A stretch of DNA of 64,000 nt from Leucobacter chromiireducens (GTDB lineage Bacteria; Actinomycetota; Actinomycetes; Actinomycetales; Microbacteriaceae), in the NCBI RefSeq assembly GCF_003917135.1, contig NZ_RPDI01000001.1, forward strand, positions 124,001-188,000. The letters run 5' to 3'. The translations under genes and the position numbers were made by a program. Each line of letters begins with the position of its first letter. The first letter of the stretch is position 1. The notes beneath the pieces were generated by a model. The model was not told where the DNA came from. It made no database searches and saw only the letters and a list, made by a program, of their open reading frames with translations. Positions 1-8,754 of the stretch are shown here, piece after piece.

Positions 1-2
1 GG

Positions 3-515
3 CCGCACGATCGCCTGGTCGTCGCGGCATCGCGTCTCGTGCGCGTGCTCGACGGGATCGCGCCGGGCCGCAAGCTCGACGTGCACGCGAATCGCGGCCT
101 CGCCGGGATCGACGGCACCGTCGCGACGGCGCTCGGGATCGCTGCCGCGAGCCAGGCCGACCCGGAAGGCTCCGGCGCAGCCGGCGTGACCCGCGTGCTG
201 ATCGGCGACCTCGCGCTCCTGCACGACGCGGGATCGCTGCTGCTGCCGCAGGGGGAGGCGCCGGTGCGCATCCAGCTGTTCGTCGGCAACGACGGCGGTG
301 GGACGATCTTCGACGGCCTCGAGGTTGCGGACGCCGCGGCCCCTGCCGCGTTCGACCGTGTGATGTTCACCCCGCAGGCGGTGTCGCTCGAGTCGCTCGC
401 GGCGGCGTACGGCTGGTCGTACCGGCGCGTGGAGACGCGCAGCGAGCTCGAACGCCTCCTCACCGAGCCGGTGACGGGCCCCGGCATCGTCGAGGTGCCG
501 CTCGATCGGGCGTAA
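3..515 (+). CDS. menD: MenD, SEPHCHC synthase (C-terminal part)
   Basis: This is the C-terminal 170 codons of the thiamine-diphosphate enzyme that joins isochorismate and 2-oxoglutarate in menaquinone synthesis. The reading frame is open from base 3 and the start lies outside the window. The conserved block [20 protein letters not shown], part of the thiamine-diphosphate region of MenD, is clearly present. It is followed by a Val-Glu-Val-Pro end typical of the family. The neighbouring menF and menG make the assignment safe. The tail is intact and ends in TAA. Confidence 0.9.
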   Translation, partial: PHDRLVVAASRLVRVLDGIAPGRKLDVHANRGLAGIDGTVATALGIAAASQADPEGSGAAGVTRVLIGDLALLHDAGSLLLPQGEAPVRIQLFVGNDGGGTIFDGLEVADAAAPAAFDRVMFTPQAVSLESLAAAYGWSYRRVETRSELERLLTEPVTGPGIVEVPLDRA

Positions 516-576
516 TTCCGGGTGCGGGAGTGCCCTGGCAGGCTCTACAGTGGGGAGCACTGACCGGGGAGGGCGC

Positions 577-1446
577 ATGGGAACGCAGTTCTGGAACGAC
601 GATGTGGCCGAACGCTTGCGGGTGCGCGAGGGATTCGATCTGCGCGGGATCGATCCCGCCGCCACCCCTGGCACCACGGCAACGAAGAAGGCTGGCCAGG
701 CCGAGCTCGCCGCATCGGCGCAGGAGTTCCGGGAACTGCAGGAGAAACTCTTCGCGCAGAGCCGCGTTGGCGCGCGCGAGCGCGTGCTCGTCGTGCTGCA
801 GGCCATGGACGCCGCGGGCAAGGGCGGCATCGTGAACCACGTGTTCTCGCAGGTGGAACCGTACGGGCTCGCGCTCGCCGCGTTCAAGGCGCCGAGCGAG
901 GAGGAGCGCGCGCACGACTTCCTGTGGCGGATCGAGCCGCGGGTCCCGGAGCCGGGGGTGATCGGCGTGTTCGATCGCTCGCACTACGAGGACGTGCTGA
1001 TCCAGCGCGTGCGCGCGTTCGCGCCGCCCGAGGAGATCGAGCGCCGCTACGGCGCGATCGCCGACTTCGAGCGTCGCCTCGCCGACGACGGCGTGCGGAT
1101 CGTGAAGATCATGCTGCACGTATCCCCGGAGGAGCAGGCCGAGCGCCTCGCCGAGCGGCTGGCCGACCCGGCGAAGCACTGGAAGGTGAACCCAGGCGAC
1201 GTGGACGAGCGCGTCCTCTGGCCCGACTACATGGCAGCGTTCCAGATCGCGATCGAGCGCACGCACGCCGCGCACGCCCCCTGGTACGTCGTGCCGGCGA
1301 ACGCGAAGTGGTACGCGCGCGCCGCGGTGCAGCGCATCGTGATTTCGGAGCTCGCCGCGCTGCGCCCCGAGTGGCCGAGCGCCGACTTCGACGTTGCGGC
1401 CGAGCAGGCGCGACTCGACGCGACGCGCTGGCTCAGCTGGCCCTGA
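577..1446 (+). CDS. ppk2: Polyphosphate kinase 2 family protein
   Basis: A cytoplasmic PPK2-family kinase of 289 aa, which transfers phosphate between polyphosphate and nucleotides. The Walker A-like loop QAMDAAGKGG is at residues 75-84 and the Walker B-like FDRSHYEDV at 132-140, both diagnostic for PPK2. The ATG at 577 is chosen because GGGGAGGG lies just upstream. An in-frame GTG at 550 has no such site. A TACAGT hexamer at 546-551 could be the -10. The class (ADP, AMP or GDP specificity) cannot be told from the sequence by eye. It sits alone between menD and the convergent menF. Confidence 0.88.
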   Translation: MGTQFWNDDVAERLRVREGFDLRGIDPAATPGTTATKKAGQAELAASAQEFRELQEKLFAQSRVGARERVLVVLQAMDAAGKGGIVNHVFSQVEPYGLALAAFKAPSEEERAHDFLWRIEPRVPEPGVIGVFDRSHYEDVLIQRVRAFAPPEEIERRYGAIADFERRLADDGVRIVKIMLHVSPEEQAERLAERLADPAKHWKVNPGDVDERVLWPDYMAAFQIAIERTHAAHAPWYVVPANAKWYARAAVQRIVISELAALRPEWPSADFDVAAEQARLDATRWLSWP

Positions 1447-1488
1447 GGTCCCGGCACTGAGCCCGGGCTCTGGCCCCGGGCACTGCGC

Positions 1489-2829
1489 CTACCGGGCGAA
1501 CGCCTCCGTGATCGGCCGGAACTTTGACACCGTCTCACCAAACTCGTGCTCGGGATCGGAGCCGACCACAATGCCGCCGCCCGCGCTCGCGGTGAGCGTG
1601 CGCGCCCCGGTCTCGGGATCTGCTGCGCCGAGCTGCGCGCACCGCAGCGCGATGACCCACTCGCCGTCGCCCGCGGCGTCGATCCAGCCCACCGCCCCCG
1701 AGTAGCGGCCGCGGTCGAAGGGCTCGAGCTCGGCGATGGCCGCGACCGCGTCGGCGGTGGGGGTGCCGGCGACCGCGGCGGTGGGGTGGAGCGCGCCGAC
1801 GAGCTCGATCGCCGAGCTGCGCTCGCCGAGGCTCGCGCCGAGGTCGGTCGCGAGGTGCCACACGTTGGGCAGCTGGAGCGGGAACGGCTCCTCGCTGGTG
1901 CGCAGTTCGCTCACGAACGGTGCGAGCGCGGTGACCACGCTCTGCACGGCGAACGCGTGCTCGTGCTGCTCCTTCGCGCTGGTGAGGAGCTCATCGCGCG
2001 CGTGTGCGTCGCGCGCCGCGTCCTCGGTGTGCCTCGCACGGGTGCCGGCGAGCACGCGCGCGGACACGGCACCGGCGGTGGATCGGATCAGGGTCTCCGG
2101 GCTTGCGCCGATCATGCCGTCGACGGCGAAGGTCCAGCAGTCGAGGTAGCGCTCGGCGAGCCGGGAGAGCGGGACGCGGAGGTCGGCGCCCGCGGGGAGC
2201 ACGCCCTCAATCTGGCGCGCGAGCACGATCTTCTCCGCATCGCCAGCGCTGATGCGGCGCACCGCCTCGGTGACGCCGGTGAGGTACGCGGCCACGGGGT
2301 CGACGCTGCCGCCCGGCTCGCTCGGCTGCGGGGCACGCGGCGCGAGCTCGAGGCCCAGCCACTCGCCGGCGGGAGCCGGTTCGGGCAGCGCGGGATCCTG
2401 GCCGAGCGGCGCGTGCGGGGCCGCCTCGGGTGAACGCGTGGCGGGATCCTGATCGAGGACGGTCTCCGTGATCCACCACTGGTCGCGATGCTGCGCGACG
2501 AGCAGGCGCGGCACGATGAGCACGCTCTCGGCGGCGCTCGCGTCGTCGAACGCGAACGTGCCAAGCGCCACGAGCCCCGAGCCGGGGAGCTGCACCGGGT
2601 CATCGATGTTCGCCGCGTCAGCGATCCCGCGCCACGCGGTTGCGGCCTCGCGGAAGCGCTCGGCGCCGCGGAAGCTGAGGCGCAGCGTCTCGCCGAGGCC
2701 AACGCAGCCGCGGTCGCCGCGCAGCCAGACGAGCGGGGATGCCGGATCGGCGAGATCGAGGAGCTCGGGCCGCTGCGCGAGGGGTCGGGTGATCGCGCGG
2801 AGGCGGGGCACAGCGGGTTCACTCGTCAC
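1489..2829 (-). CDS. menF: Isochorismate synthase MenF
   Basis: This 446-aa chorismate-binding enzyme converts chorismate to isochorismate, the first committed step to menaquinone. The conserved core is clear: GDAEKIVLARQI, then ALHPTAAVAGTPT, FDRGRYSGAVGW and the C-terminal TASAGGGIVVGSDPEHEF. The start is GTG at 2829. A TAGATT hexamer ends exactly 6 nt before it, so the mRNA is probably leaderless. The gene is divergent from menG with 91 bp between the two starts. It could be confused with salicylate or anthranilate synthase component I, but the men context settles it. Confidence 0.92.
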   Translation of the reverse strand: MTSEPAVPRLRAITRPLAQRPELLDLADPASPLVWLRGDRGCVGLGETLRLSFRGAERFREAATAWRGIADAANIDDPVQLPGSGLVALGTFAFDDASAAESVLIVPRLLVAQHRDQWWITETVLDQDPATRSPEAAPHAPLGQDPALPEPAPAGEWLGLELAPRAPQPSEPGGSVDPVAAYLTGVTEAVRRISAGDAEKIVLARQIEGVLPAGADLRVPLSRLAERYLDCWTFAVDGMIGASPETLIRSTAGAVSARVLAGTRARHTEDAARDAHARDELLTSAKEQHEHAFAVQSVVTALAPFVSELRTSEEPFPLQLPNVWHLATDLGASLGERSSAIELVGALHPTAAVAGTPTADAVAAIAELEPFDRGRYSGAVGWIDAAGDGEWVIALRCAQLGAADPETGARTLTASAGGGIVVGSDPEHEFGETVSKFRPITEAFAR

Positions 2830-2835
2830 CCCAAC

Positions 2836-2841
2836 AATCTA
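2836..2841 (-). promoter_or_regulatory. -10 element of menF (leaderless start)
   Basis: TAGATT on the minus strand, separated by 6 nt from the GTG of menF. A start site 7 nt below this hexamer would coincide with the start codon. No Shine-Dalgarno sequence can fit between them. Confidence 0.6.
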
Positions 2842-2908
2842 CCCCTCTGCCCTGAGCGGGTGGTTCAGCGCGTCCGCGCGCGCCACCTGGCGCTCAGGCG
2901 CGAGGAGA

Positions 2909-2914
2909 TACGAT
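2909..2914 (+). promoter_or_regulatory. -10 element of menG (leaderless start)
   Basis: TACGAT on the plus strand, 6 nt before the GTG of menG at 2921. GAGGAG at 2902-2907 overlaps this region and could be a distant ribosome site (13 nt away), but the hexamer spacing matches the other leaderless genes in the window. Confidence 0.55.
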
Positions 2915-2920
2915 GGTGGG

Positions 2921-3961
2921 GTGACTCGACCCGACACTGCGACCAAGCACGCCGCCGACGTCTCCTCGATGTTTGACGAGGTCTCGCCCCGCTATGACCT
3001 CATCAACGACGTCCTGACGGTGGGCAATGACCGGCTCTGGCGCATTGCGACGACGAAGGCCGTCGGGCCGCGCAAGGGGATGCGGATCCTCGACCTCGCC
3101 GCGGGAACCGGCACCTCGTCCGCGGCGCTCGCCGCGCAGGGGGCGCACGTGGTGGCTGCGGACTTCTCGGAGGGCATGCTTGCCGAGGGGCGCAAGCGCC
3201 ACGCGGGCAACGAGCTCATCGAGTTCGTGCACGCGGACGCGACCGCGCTGCCGTTCGAGGACAACAGCTTCGACGCCGCGACGATCTCCTACGGGCTGCG
3301 CAACGTCAGCGATCCGCGCGCTGCGATCGCCGAGATGCGCCGGGTTGTGAAGCCCGGCGGCCGCGTGGTGATCGCCGAGTTCTCGACGCCCCCGTCCGCG
3401 GTGGTGCGCGGGCCGTACACGTTCTACGGGCGCCACGTGCTGCCGCGCATCGCGGGCGCGATCAACCGCGACGCCGCAGCGGCGTACCAGTACCTCAACG
3501 AGTCGATCGAGCAGTGGCCGGATCAGGAAGCGCTCGCCGGGTGGCTGCGCGAGGCTGGCCTCGAGCGGGTCGCGTACCGCAACCTGACCTTCGGCATCGT
3601 GGCGCTGCACCGTGGCTTCGTGCCGCGCGAGGCGCCCGCGGCGGCCGCGCAGCCCGCTGCGGCGAAGCAGCCGGCTGCCGCCAAGAAGTCTGGCGCGGCG
3701 AAGAAGCCTGCGGCGGAGAAGTCTGCGGCCGCCAAGAAGCCTGCTGCGGCGAAGACGTCTGATGCCGCCAAGAAGCCGGCCGCGGCCAAGAAACCGGCGG
3801 CGGCCAAGAAGCCGGCCGCGGCGACGTCGACCGCGAAGACACCCGCCGCTAAGAAACCGGCCGCCAAGAAACCGGCCGCCAAGAAACCGGCAGCGGCCCC
3901 GAAATCGACGCAAGCGACGCAGCCCACCACACCGACCGAGGCCTCCGGAGGCGAGCAGTGA
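2921..3961 (+). CDS. menG: Demethylmenaquinone methyltransferase with Lys/Ala-rich tail
   Basis: The SAM-dependent C-methyltransferase of the last menaquinone step (MenG/UbiE family). The catalytic domain is about residues 1-233: FDEVSPRYDLINDV near the start, SAM motif I ILDLAAGTGTSS, then DATALPFEDNSFDAATISYG and PGGRVVIAEFS. The family is normally about 230-250 aa. This protein is 346 aa because of a low-complexity tail of about 113 residues built from AAAKKP/PAAKK units, like the tails of actinobacterial HU or histone H1-like proteins. The frame is open and the next gene overlaps it by 4 nt (GTGA), so the tail is truly translated and the two genes are coupled. Confidence 0.92.
   Translation: MTRPDTATKHAADVSSMFDEVSPRYDLINDVLTVGNDRLWRIATTKAVGPRKGMRILDLAAGTGTSSAALAAQGAHVVAADFSEGMLAEGRKRHAGNELIEFVHADATALPFEDNSFDAATISYGLRNVSDPRAAIAEMRRVVKPGGRVVIAEFSTPPSAVVRGPYTFYGRHVLPRIAGAINRDAAAAYQYLNESIEQWPDQEALAGWLREAGLERVAYRNLTFGIVALHRGFVPREAPAAAAQPAAAKQPAAAKKSGAAKKPAAEKSAAAKKPAAAKTSDAAKKPAAAKKPAAAKKPAAATSTAKTPAAKKPAAKKPAAKKPAAAPKSTQATQPTTPTEASGGEQ
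3625..3897 (+). repeat. In-frame short repeats coding the MenG KPAAAKK tail
   Basis: Degenerate repeats of 12-18 nt code for KKPAAA-type units. The most regular part, about 3852-3893, repeats the 15-mer AAGAAACCGGCCGCC almost perfectly three times. Because the unit is a multiple of three, slippage would change tail length without breaking the frame. Confidence 0.8.
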
Positions 3962-5016
3962 ACCGTCCCATCGCTGAAGACACCGCCACCCAGGCGCTGC
4001 CGATGCGCGTGTTCCGCGGTGCGCAGGATCGCCGCCACGCGAAGCAGCTGCAGGATCAGCTTGAGCTGATCGAGGCCGAGCTGATGACGCACCTGAACTT
4101 CGCGTCCCCCGTCGCCGACGCCCCCGCGCGATACCTCATGAACGCGGGTGGGAAGCGGATCCGCCCGATGCTGACCCTCCTCACGAGCGAGCTCGGCACC
4201 GGCCCGAACGAGCTCGTGCGCCGCGCCGCGCAGGCCGTCGAGATGACGCACCTCGCCTCGCTGTACCACGACGACGTCATGGACGACGCGAAGCTGCGCC
4301 GCGGGGTGCCCGCCGCGCAGACCGTGTGGTCGAACTCGGTGGCGATCCTCGCCGGCGACCTGCTGTTCGCGCGTGCCTCGTCGCTCGTGTCCGGTATGGG
4401 GGAGGAGGCGATCCTGCTCCAGGCGGAGACGTTCGAGCGGCTCTGCCTCGGCCAGCTGCACGAAACCGTCGGCCCGCAGCCGGAGGACGAGCCGATCGCG
4501 CACTACATCCAGGTGCTCGCGGACAAGACGGGCGCGCTGATCGCGACCGCTGCGCGGATGGGCGTCATGTTTGGCGAGGCGCCGCAGGAGTATGCGGACC
4601 CCGTGACCGAGTACGGCGAGCGCATCGGCGTCGCGTTCCAGCTGATCGACGATGTGATCGACCTCTCGCCGCAGAAGGAGCAGACTGGAAAGCGCGCGGG
4701 CACCGACCTCCGCGCCGGCGTCGCGACCCTGCCGCTGCTCCTGCTGCAGCAGCGCGCGGCGGCGTCCGGTGGTGCCGACGCCGAGCTCCTCGCGCAGATC
4801 GAGTCCGGCGTGCGCGACATCGAGGCCGGGGCTGACGCCTCGGTGCTCGACGCCGCGGTCGAGGCGCTCCGCGAGCACGAGGTGACCCGCGAGACCGAGG
4901 CAACGGCACGTCGGTGGGCCGCCGAGGCGGTCTCCGCGCTCGATCCGCTGCCGAAGTCGCCCGTGAAGCGCGCGCTCGAGCGGATGGCAGATTCAATCGT
5001 TTCCCGAGAGGGATAG
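3958..5016 (+). CDS. Polyprenyl diphosphate synthase (menaquinone side chain)
   Basis: A 352-aa trans-isoprenyl diphosphate synthase that would lengthen the isoprenoid chain later attached to the menaquinone ring. The first Asp-rich motif DDVMD is at residues 105-109 after LYH, and the second, DDVID, is at 231-235. The GKRIRP block is near residue 63. The start is the GTG at 3958 overlapping the menG stop. The chain length (hexa-, hepta-, octa-, deca-) cannot be fixed from the sequence alone. Position next to menG argues for the menaquinone chain rather than carotenoid or undecaprenyl synthesis. Confidence 0.88.
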   Translation: MNRPIAEDTATQALPMRVFRGAQDRRHAKQLQDQLELIEAELMTHLNFASPVADAPARYLMNAGGKRIRPMLTLLTSELGTGPNELVRRAAQAVEMTHLASLYHDDVMDDAKLRRGVPAAQTVWSNSVAILAGDLLFARASSLVSGMGEEAILLQAETFERLCLGQLHETVGPQPEDEPIAHYIQVLADKTGALIATAARMGVMFGEAPQEYADPVTEYGERIGVAFQLIDDVIDLSPQKEQTGKRAGTDLRAGVATLPLLLLQQRAAASGGADAELLAQIESGVRDIEAGADASVLDAAVEALREHEVTRETEATARRWAAEAVSALDPLPKSPVKRALERMADSIVSREG

Positions 5017-5104
5017 CAGGTGGTGCCCCGTGCGGGGCACGACAGAACTCAGTGAGGCGCCCGGCGGATGATACCGTTCGCGGCAGACTGGAAGTAGGAA
5101 TGCG

Positions 5105-6478
5105 ATGAGCAAGATGCGGTTGGCGATCGTCGGGGCTGGGCCCGCGGGCATTTACGCGGCGGACCTGATGCTGAAAGCGGAGCGCGACTTCGAGGTGGAG
5201 ATCGATCTCTTCGAGCAGCTGCCGGCTCCGTACGGCCTGGTGCGCTATGGCGTGTCCCCCGACCACCCGCGCATCAAGGGCATCATCACCGCGCTGCGCG
5301 ACGTGCTCGACAGCGGCCAGATCCGCTACTTCGGCAACGTGCGCTACGGCCAGGACATCACGCTCGACGACCTGAAGCAGCACTACAACGCGGTCATCTT
5401 CTCGACGGGCGCGATCCGCGACGCCGGGCTGAACATTCCCGGCATCGACGCCGCCGGCTCCTACGGGGCCGCCGACTTCGTGAGCTGGTTCGACGGCCAC
5501 CCGGATGTGCCGCGCACCTGGCCGCTCGAGGCGGCCTCCGTTGGTGTCATCGGCAACGGCAACGTCGCGCTCGACATCTCGCGCATGCTGATCAAGCACG
5601 CCGACGATCTGCTGCCCACCGAGATCCCGGACAACGTGTACCAGGGGCTCGCAGAGAACCCGATCGAGGAGCTGCACCTCTTCGGCCGCCGCGGGCCGAA
5701 GTACGTGAAGTTCACACCGCTTGAGCTGCGCGAACTCGGCGAGGTGCGCGACGTCGACATGGTGGTGGACGAGCGCGACTTCGACCTGCCCGACGCGTAC
5801 GCCGATGAGGTGCTCGCGAAGAACAAGCAGGTCACCGTCATGACCCGCGTCATGGACAAGTGGCGGCAGGAGCAGCGTGAGCGCGAGGAGAACGGTGAGC
5901 GCGCCTCGCGTCGGCTGCACATGCACTTCTGGTCGAAGCCCGTCGAGGTGGTGGTCGAGGACGGCCGCGTCGCCGGCTTGAAGATCGAGCGCACGGCCCC
6001 CGACGGCCAGGGTGGCGTGATCGACACGGGCGAGTTTGAGGTCATCCCGATGCAGTCGCTGTACCGCGCGATCGGGTACTTCGGCTCGCCGCTCGACGAG
6101 ATCCCGTTCGACGACGCCAAGGGTGTGATCCCGAACAGCCAGGGTCGAGTGCAGGACCTCGAGGGACAGCAGATCCCCGGTATTTACGCGACCGGGTGGA
6201 TCAAGCGTGGCCCGATCGGGCTCATCGGCCACACAAAGTCGGACGCGATGGAGACGCTCGAGTGCGTGATCGAGGACCGGGCGTCCTGGTGGACCCCGGC
6301 GGTCGCCGATGCCGAGGCGATCCCCGCGCTGCTGCACGAGCGCGCGGTGCCGTACACGACGATCGAGGGGTGGCACCGCCTGGACGAGCACGAGCTCGCG
6401 CTCGGCGCTGAGGCCGGCCGCACCCGCATCAAGGTGGTGCCGCGCGACGACATGACGCGCATCTCCCGCGCGGAGTAG
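5105..6478 (+). CDS. fprA: FprA-type ferredoxin/adrenodoxin-NADP reductase
   Basis: A 457-aa flavoprotein of the adrenodoxin reductase family that passes electrons between NADPH and ferredoxin. It shows the FAD loop IVGAGPAGIYAA at the N-terminus, followed by PAPYGLVRYGVSPDHPRIKG, which is highly typical. The NADP loop VIGNGNVALD is near residue 149, and YATGWIKRGPIGLIGH near the C-terminus binds flavin. The start ATG at 5105 follows AGGAA. A TACCGT hexamer about 30 nt upstream may be the -10. It is likely its own transcript, 88 nt after the prenyl synthase. Confidence 0.92.
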   Translation: MSKMRLAIVGAGPAGIYAADLMLKAERDFEVEIDLFEQLPAPYGLVRYGVSPDHPRIKGIITALRDVLDSGQIRYFGNVRYGQDITLDDLKQHYNAVIFSTGAIRDAGLNIPGIDAAGSYGAADFVSWFDGHPDVPRTWPLEAASVGVIGNGNVALDISRMLIKHADDLLPTEIPDNVYQGLAENPIEELHLFGRRGPKYVKFTPLELRELGEVRDVDMVVDERDFDLPDAYADEVLAKNKQVTVMTRVMDKWRQEQREREENGERASRRLHMHFWSKPVEVVVEDGRVAGLKIERTAPDGQGGVIDTGEFEVIPMQSLYRAIGYFGSPLDEIPFDDAKGVIPNSQGRVQDLEGQQIPGIYATGWIKRGPIGLIGHTKSDAMETLECVIEDRASWWTPAVADAEAIPALLHERAVPYTTIEGWHRLDEHELALGAEAGRTRIKVVPRDDMTRISRAE

Positions 6479-6490
6479 GGCGCACGGGCC

Positions 6491-6550
6491 CCCCGCAAGA
6501 GCTCTCCCCGCAAGAGCTCTCCCCGCAAGAACTTTCCCCGCAAGAACCCG
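6491..6550. repeat. Four tandem copies of a 15-bp unit
   Basis: CCCCGCAAGAGCTCT occurs at 6491-6505 and 6506-6520. CCCCGCAAGAACTTT follows at 6521-6535 and CCCCGCAAGAACCCG at 6536-6550. The copies are exactly adjacent and lead straight into the large inverted repeat that follows. Confidence 0.9.
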
Positions 6551-6612
6551 CGGAGAAATTGGAAATCTCGGAGGGATCCGGCAGGATCCCTCCGAGATTT
6601 CTGTTTTCTCCG
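6551..6612. terminator. Bidirectional terminator between fprA and the LysR gene
   Basis: An 18-bp perfect stem (6562-6579 with 6584-6601, loop GGCA) is nested inside a second 8-bp arm pair, CGGAGAAA at 6551-6558 and TTTCTCCG at 6605-6612. It separates two convergent genes. It shares the CGGAGAAAT...TTTCTCCG ends with the element at 8755-8816. Confidence 0.8.
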
Positions 6613-6653
6613 AAGTGTGCGGGGTGCGGGGTGCGGGGTGCCCGGCGGGAGCC

Positions 6654-7577
6654 CTAGCCGAGGCCGCCCGAACGGGCGGCGATCGCCACGAGCTCCCTGC
6701 GCGCGCCGGCCAGATCCCTGCGGGATCCGCGCCACACCGCCGTGAGCGGGCGCTCAAGCGGTGCGGGATCGATCGGCACGACGGCGATCCTGCCGAGCCG
6801 CGCGTCGTCCCGCACGCTCAGCTCGCTGAGCACCGCGGGCGCCACGCCCTTTGCCACCGCCGATCGCACGGCCGCCTCGGTGCCGAGCTCGAGCACCGGC
6901 GCGAGCGGCTCACCGCCGAGCTGCCGCGCCACCGCCGTCTCGAACGCCTCGCGCGTGCCGCTCCCCGCCTCGCGTGTGACGAGCTGGATCGCCGCGATCT
7001 CTGCGAGCGTCACGCCGTCGCGCGCGGCCCAGGCGTGCGCTGGCGAGACGGCAAGGACCATGCGATCCACGCCGATCTGCGCGACGCCGAGCCCGTGGGG
7101 CAGCGTGGGCGTCTCGATGAAGCCGAGATCCAGCTCGCCCGTGCGCACCGCGGCAACCGTGTCCGCGCTGTTCGCGGTGCGGAGCGCGACCGAGGTGGCG
7201 CTCCGTCCCGCCGCGAGCTGCGCGCCGCGCAGCTCGATGAGCCAGGTGGGGAGGAGGTGCGCGGCAATGGTCTGGCTCGCGCCGACGGTGAGCGTTCGCG
7301 AGGCGCCCCCGGCGAGGCTCGCGATCCCCTCATCGAGGCGCGCCGCTGCGGAGAGCACTTCGCGAGCCCAGGCGAGCACGGCGTCGCCGGCCGGGGTCGC
7401 GGTCACGCCGGCGGGTGAGCGCTGCACGAGGGAAACGCCGACGAGTCGTTCGAGGCCGCGGAGGCGCGCCGATACCGCCTGCTGGGTGACGCCGAGCTCG
7501 CGGCCGGCCGCCGAGATGCTGCCCGTGCGGAGGGCCGCCTCGAAACAGCGGAGCGCGGCCAGGTCTGGTGAGTGCAC
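6654..7577 (-). CDS. LysR-type regulator, probable controller of the YeiH gene
   Basis: A 307-aa LysR-type transcription factor. The N-terminal winged HTH reads LAALRCFEAALRTGSISAAG followed by QQAVSARLRGLERLVG, and an effector-binding domain fills the rest. The GTG start at 7577 gives the normal family length; earlier in-frame starts add about 80 residues without homology-like sequence. TATCAT lies 6 nt before this GTG, so the mRNA is likely leaderless. It is divergent from the YeiH gene, the same arrangement as yeiE-yeiH in enterobacteria, so it probably controls that gene. Confidence 0.88.
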   Translation of the reverse strand: MHSPDLAALRCFEAALRTGSISAAGRELGVTQQAVSARLRGLERLVGVSLVQRSPAGVTATPAGDAVLAWAREVLSAAARLDEGIASLAGGASRTLTVGASQTIAAHLLPTWLIELRGAQLAAGRSATSVALRTANSADTVAAVRTGELDLGFIETPTLPHGLGVAQIGVDRMVLAVSPAHAWAARDGVTLAEIAAIQLVTREAGSGTREAFETAVARQLGGEPLAPVLELGTEAAVRSAVAKGVAPAVLSELSVRDDARLGRIAVVPIDPAPLERPLTAVWRGSRRDLAGARRELVAIAARSGGLG

Positions 7578-7583
7578 GCGCCC

Positions 7584-7589
7584 ATGATA
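7584..7589 (-). promoter_or_regulatory. -10 element of the LysR gene (leaderless start)
   Basis: TATCAT on the minus strand, 6 nt before the GTG at 7577. It lies within the short divergent region shared with the YeiH gene, so the LysR protein probably binds here. Confidence 0.55.
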
Positions 7590-7659
7590 CAAGCAGTGCT
7601 TGGATCCCCCAACGATCTGGGCCGTTCCCGCGGCGCCGGGGCTTCGGCACACTCGAAGT

Positions 7660-8697
7660 ATGCACGCTTTTCCGCTCAACACGCTGCCCCAGCGACTCAC
7701 CGCTCGAGGGACCGAGGTGCTCCCCGGCGCGCTCGTCTGCGCTGCGGTCGCCGTCGTCGCCACCGTGATCGGTGGCATGGCCCCGATCCTGGGCTCCGCG
7801 ATCCCCGCCGTGGTCATCGGCGTCCTCATCGCCCTCGTTCGGCGGCCGGCCGAGCGGCTCCGCCCGGGAATCGGCTACGCGAGCAAGTTCGTGCTGCAGT
7901 GCGCCGTGGTGCTGCTGGGCGCGCAGCTCTCGCTCGCGAGCATCATCGAGGTCGGCGCTGAATCGCTGCCGGTGATGCTCTCCTCGCTCACCGTCTGCTT
8001 GCTCGGAGCCTGGCTGATCGGGCGCGCGATGGGCGTCGATCGCGACCTCCGCGTGCTCGTCGGGGTGGGGACCGGGATCTGCGGGGCGTCGGCGATCGCG
8101 GCGATCTCGCCGGTGATCCGCGCGAAGAGCGCCGACATCGCCTACGCGATCTCCACCGTGTTTCTCTTCAACATCCTCGCCGTGCTGCTGTTCCCCGCGC
8201 TCGGGCACGCGCTCGGCATGACCCCGCACGCCTTCGGCCTGTTCGCGGGCACCGCGGTCAACGACACGAGCTCGGTCGTCGCCGCGGCGAGCGTGTACAG
8301 CGCGTCGGCGCTCGGGTTCGCGGTGGTCGTGAAGCTCGTGCGCACGCTCATGATCATTCCGATCAGCATCGGGCTCGCGGTGCTCGACGGCCGCCGCACC
8401 GGGCAGGGCGAGCGATTCACCGTCGCACGGATCCTGCGCCTCGTGCCCTGGTTCCTGGTCGGGTTCCTCGTGGTCGCCTCGCTCACCTCGCTCGGCGCGG
8501 TGCCGGCACCCGCGGCTGACGTGCTCACGCGGGTCAGCGTGTTCCTCGTCGCGATGGCGCTCGCCGGAATCGGCATGTCGACCGATCTGCGCGCGATCCG
8601 CAGAGCCGGGCTTAAACCCCTGATCCTGGGCGGGATCCTGTCGGTGCTCGTCGCGAGTACCACGCTCGGCGTGATGGTGCTCACCGGGGCGCTGTAG
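7660..8697 (+). CDS. YeiH family membrane protein (putative sulfate exporter)
   Basis: A 345-aa multi-pass inner membrane protein of the YeiH/UPF0324 family, with about ten hydrophobic segments. Family signatures seen are LVGVGTGICGASAIAAISPV and the polar membrane segment TAVNDTSSVVAAASVYS. The family is annotated as a putative sulfate exporter, but the substrate is not firmly established. The ATG at 7660 is used because earlier starts would overlap the regulator's promoter region. The N-terminus is then short and basic before the first segment. Confidence 0.85.
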   Translation: MHAFPLNTLPQRLTARGTEVLPGALVCAAVAVVATVIGGMAPILGSAIPAVVIGVLIALVRRPAERLRPGIGYASKFVLQCAVVLLGAQLSLASIIEVGAESLPVMLSSLTVCLLGAWLIGRAMGVDRDLRVLVGVGTGICGASAIAAISPVIRAKSADIAYAISTVFLFNILAVLLFPALGHALGMTPHAFGLFAGTAVNDTSSVVAAASVYSASALGFAVVVKLVRTLMIIPISIGLAVLDGRRTGQGERFTVARILRLVPWFLVGFLVVASLTSLGAVPAPAADVLTRVSVFLVAMALAGIGMSTDLRAIRRAGLKPLILGGILSVLVASTTLGVMVLTGAL

Positions 8698-8754
8698 GCG
8701 CCGCGCCGCACAGGCAGGGCCCAGAACCCACTGGGGCGCTCGAACCAAACCCAC

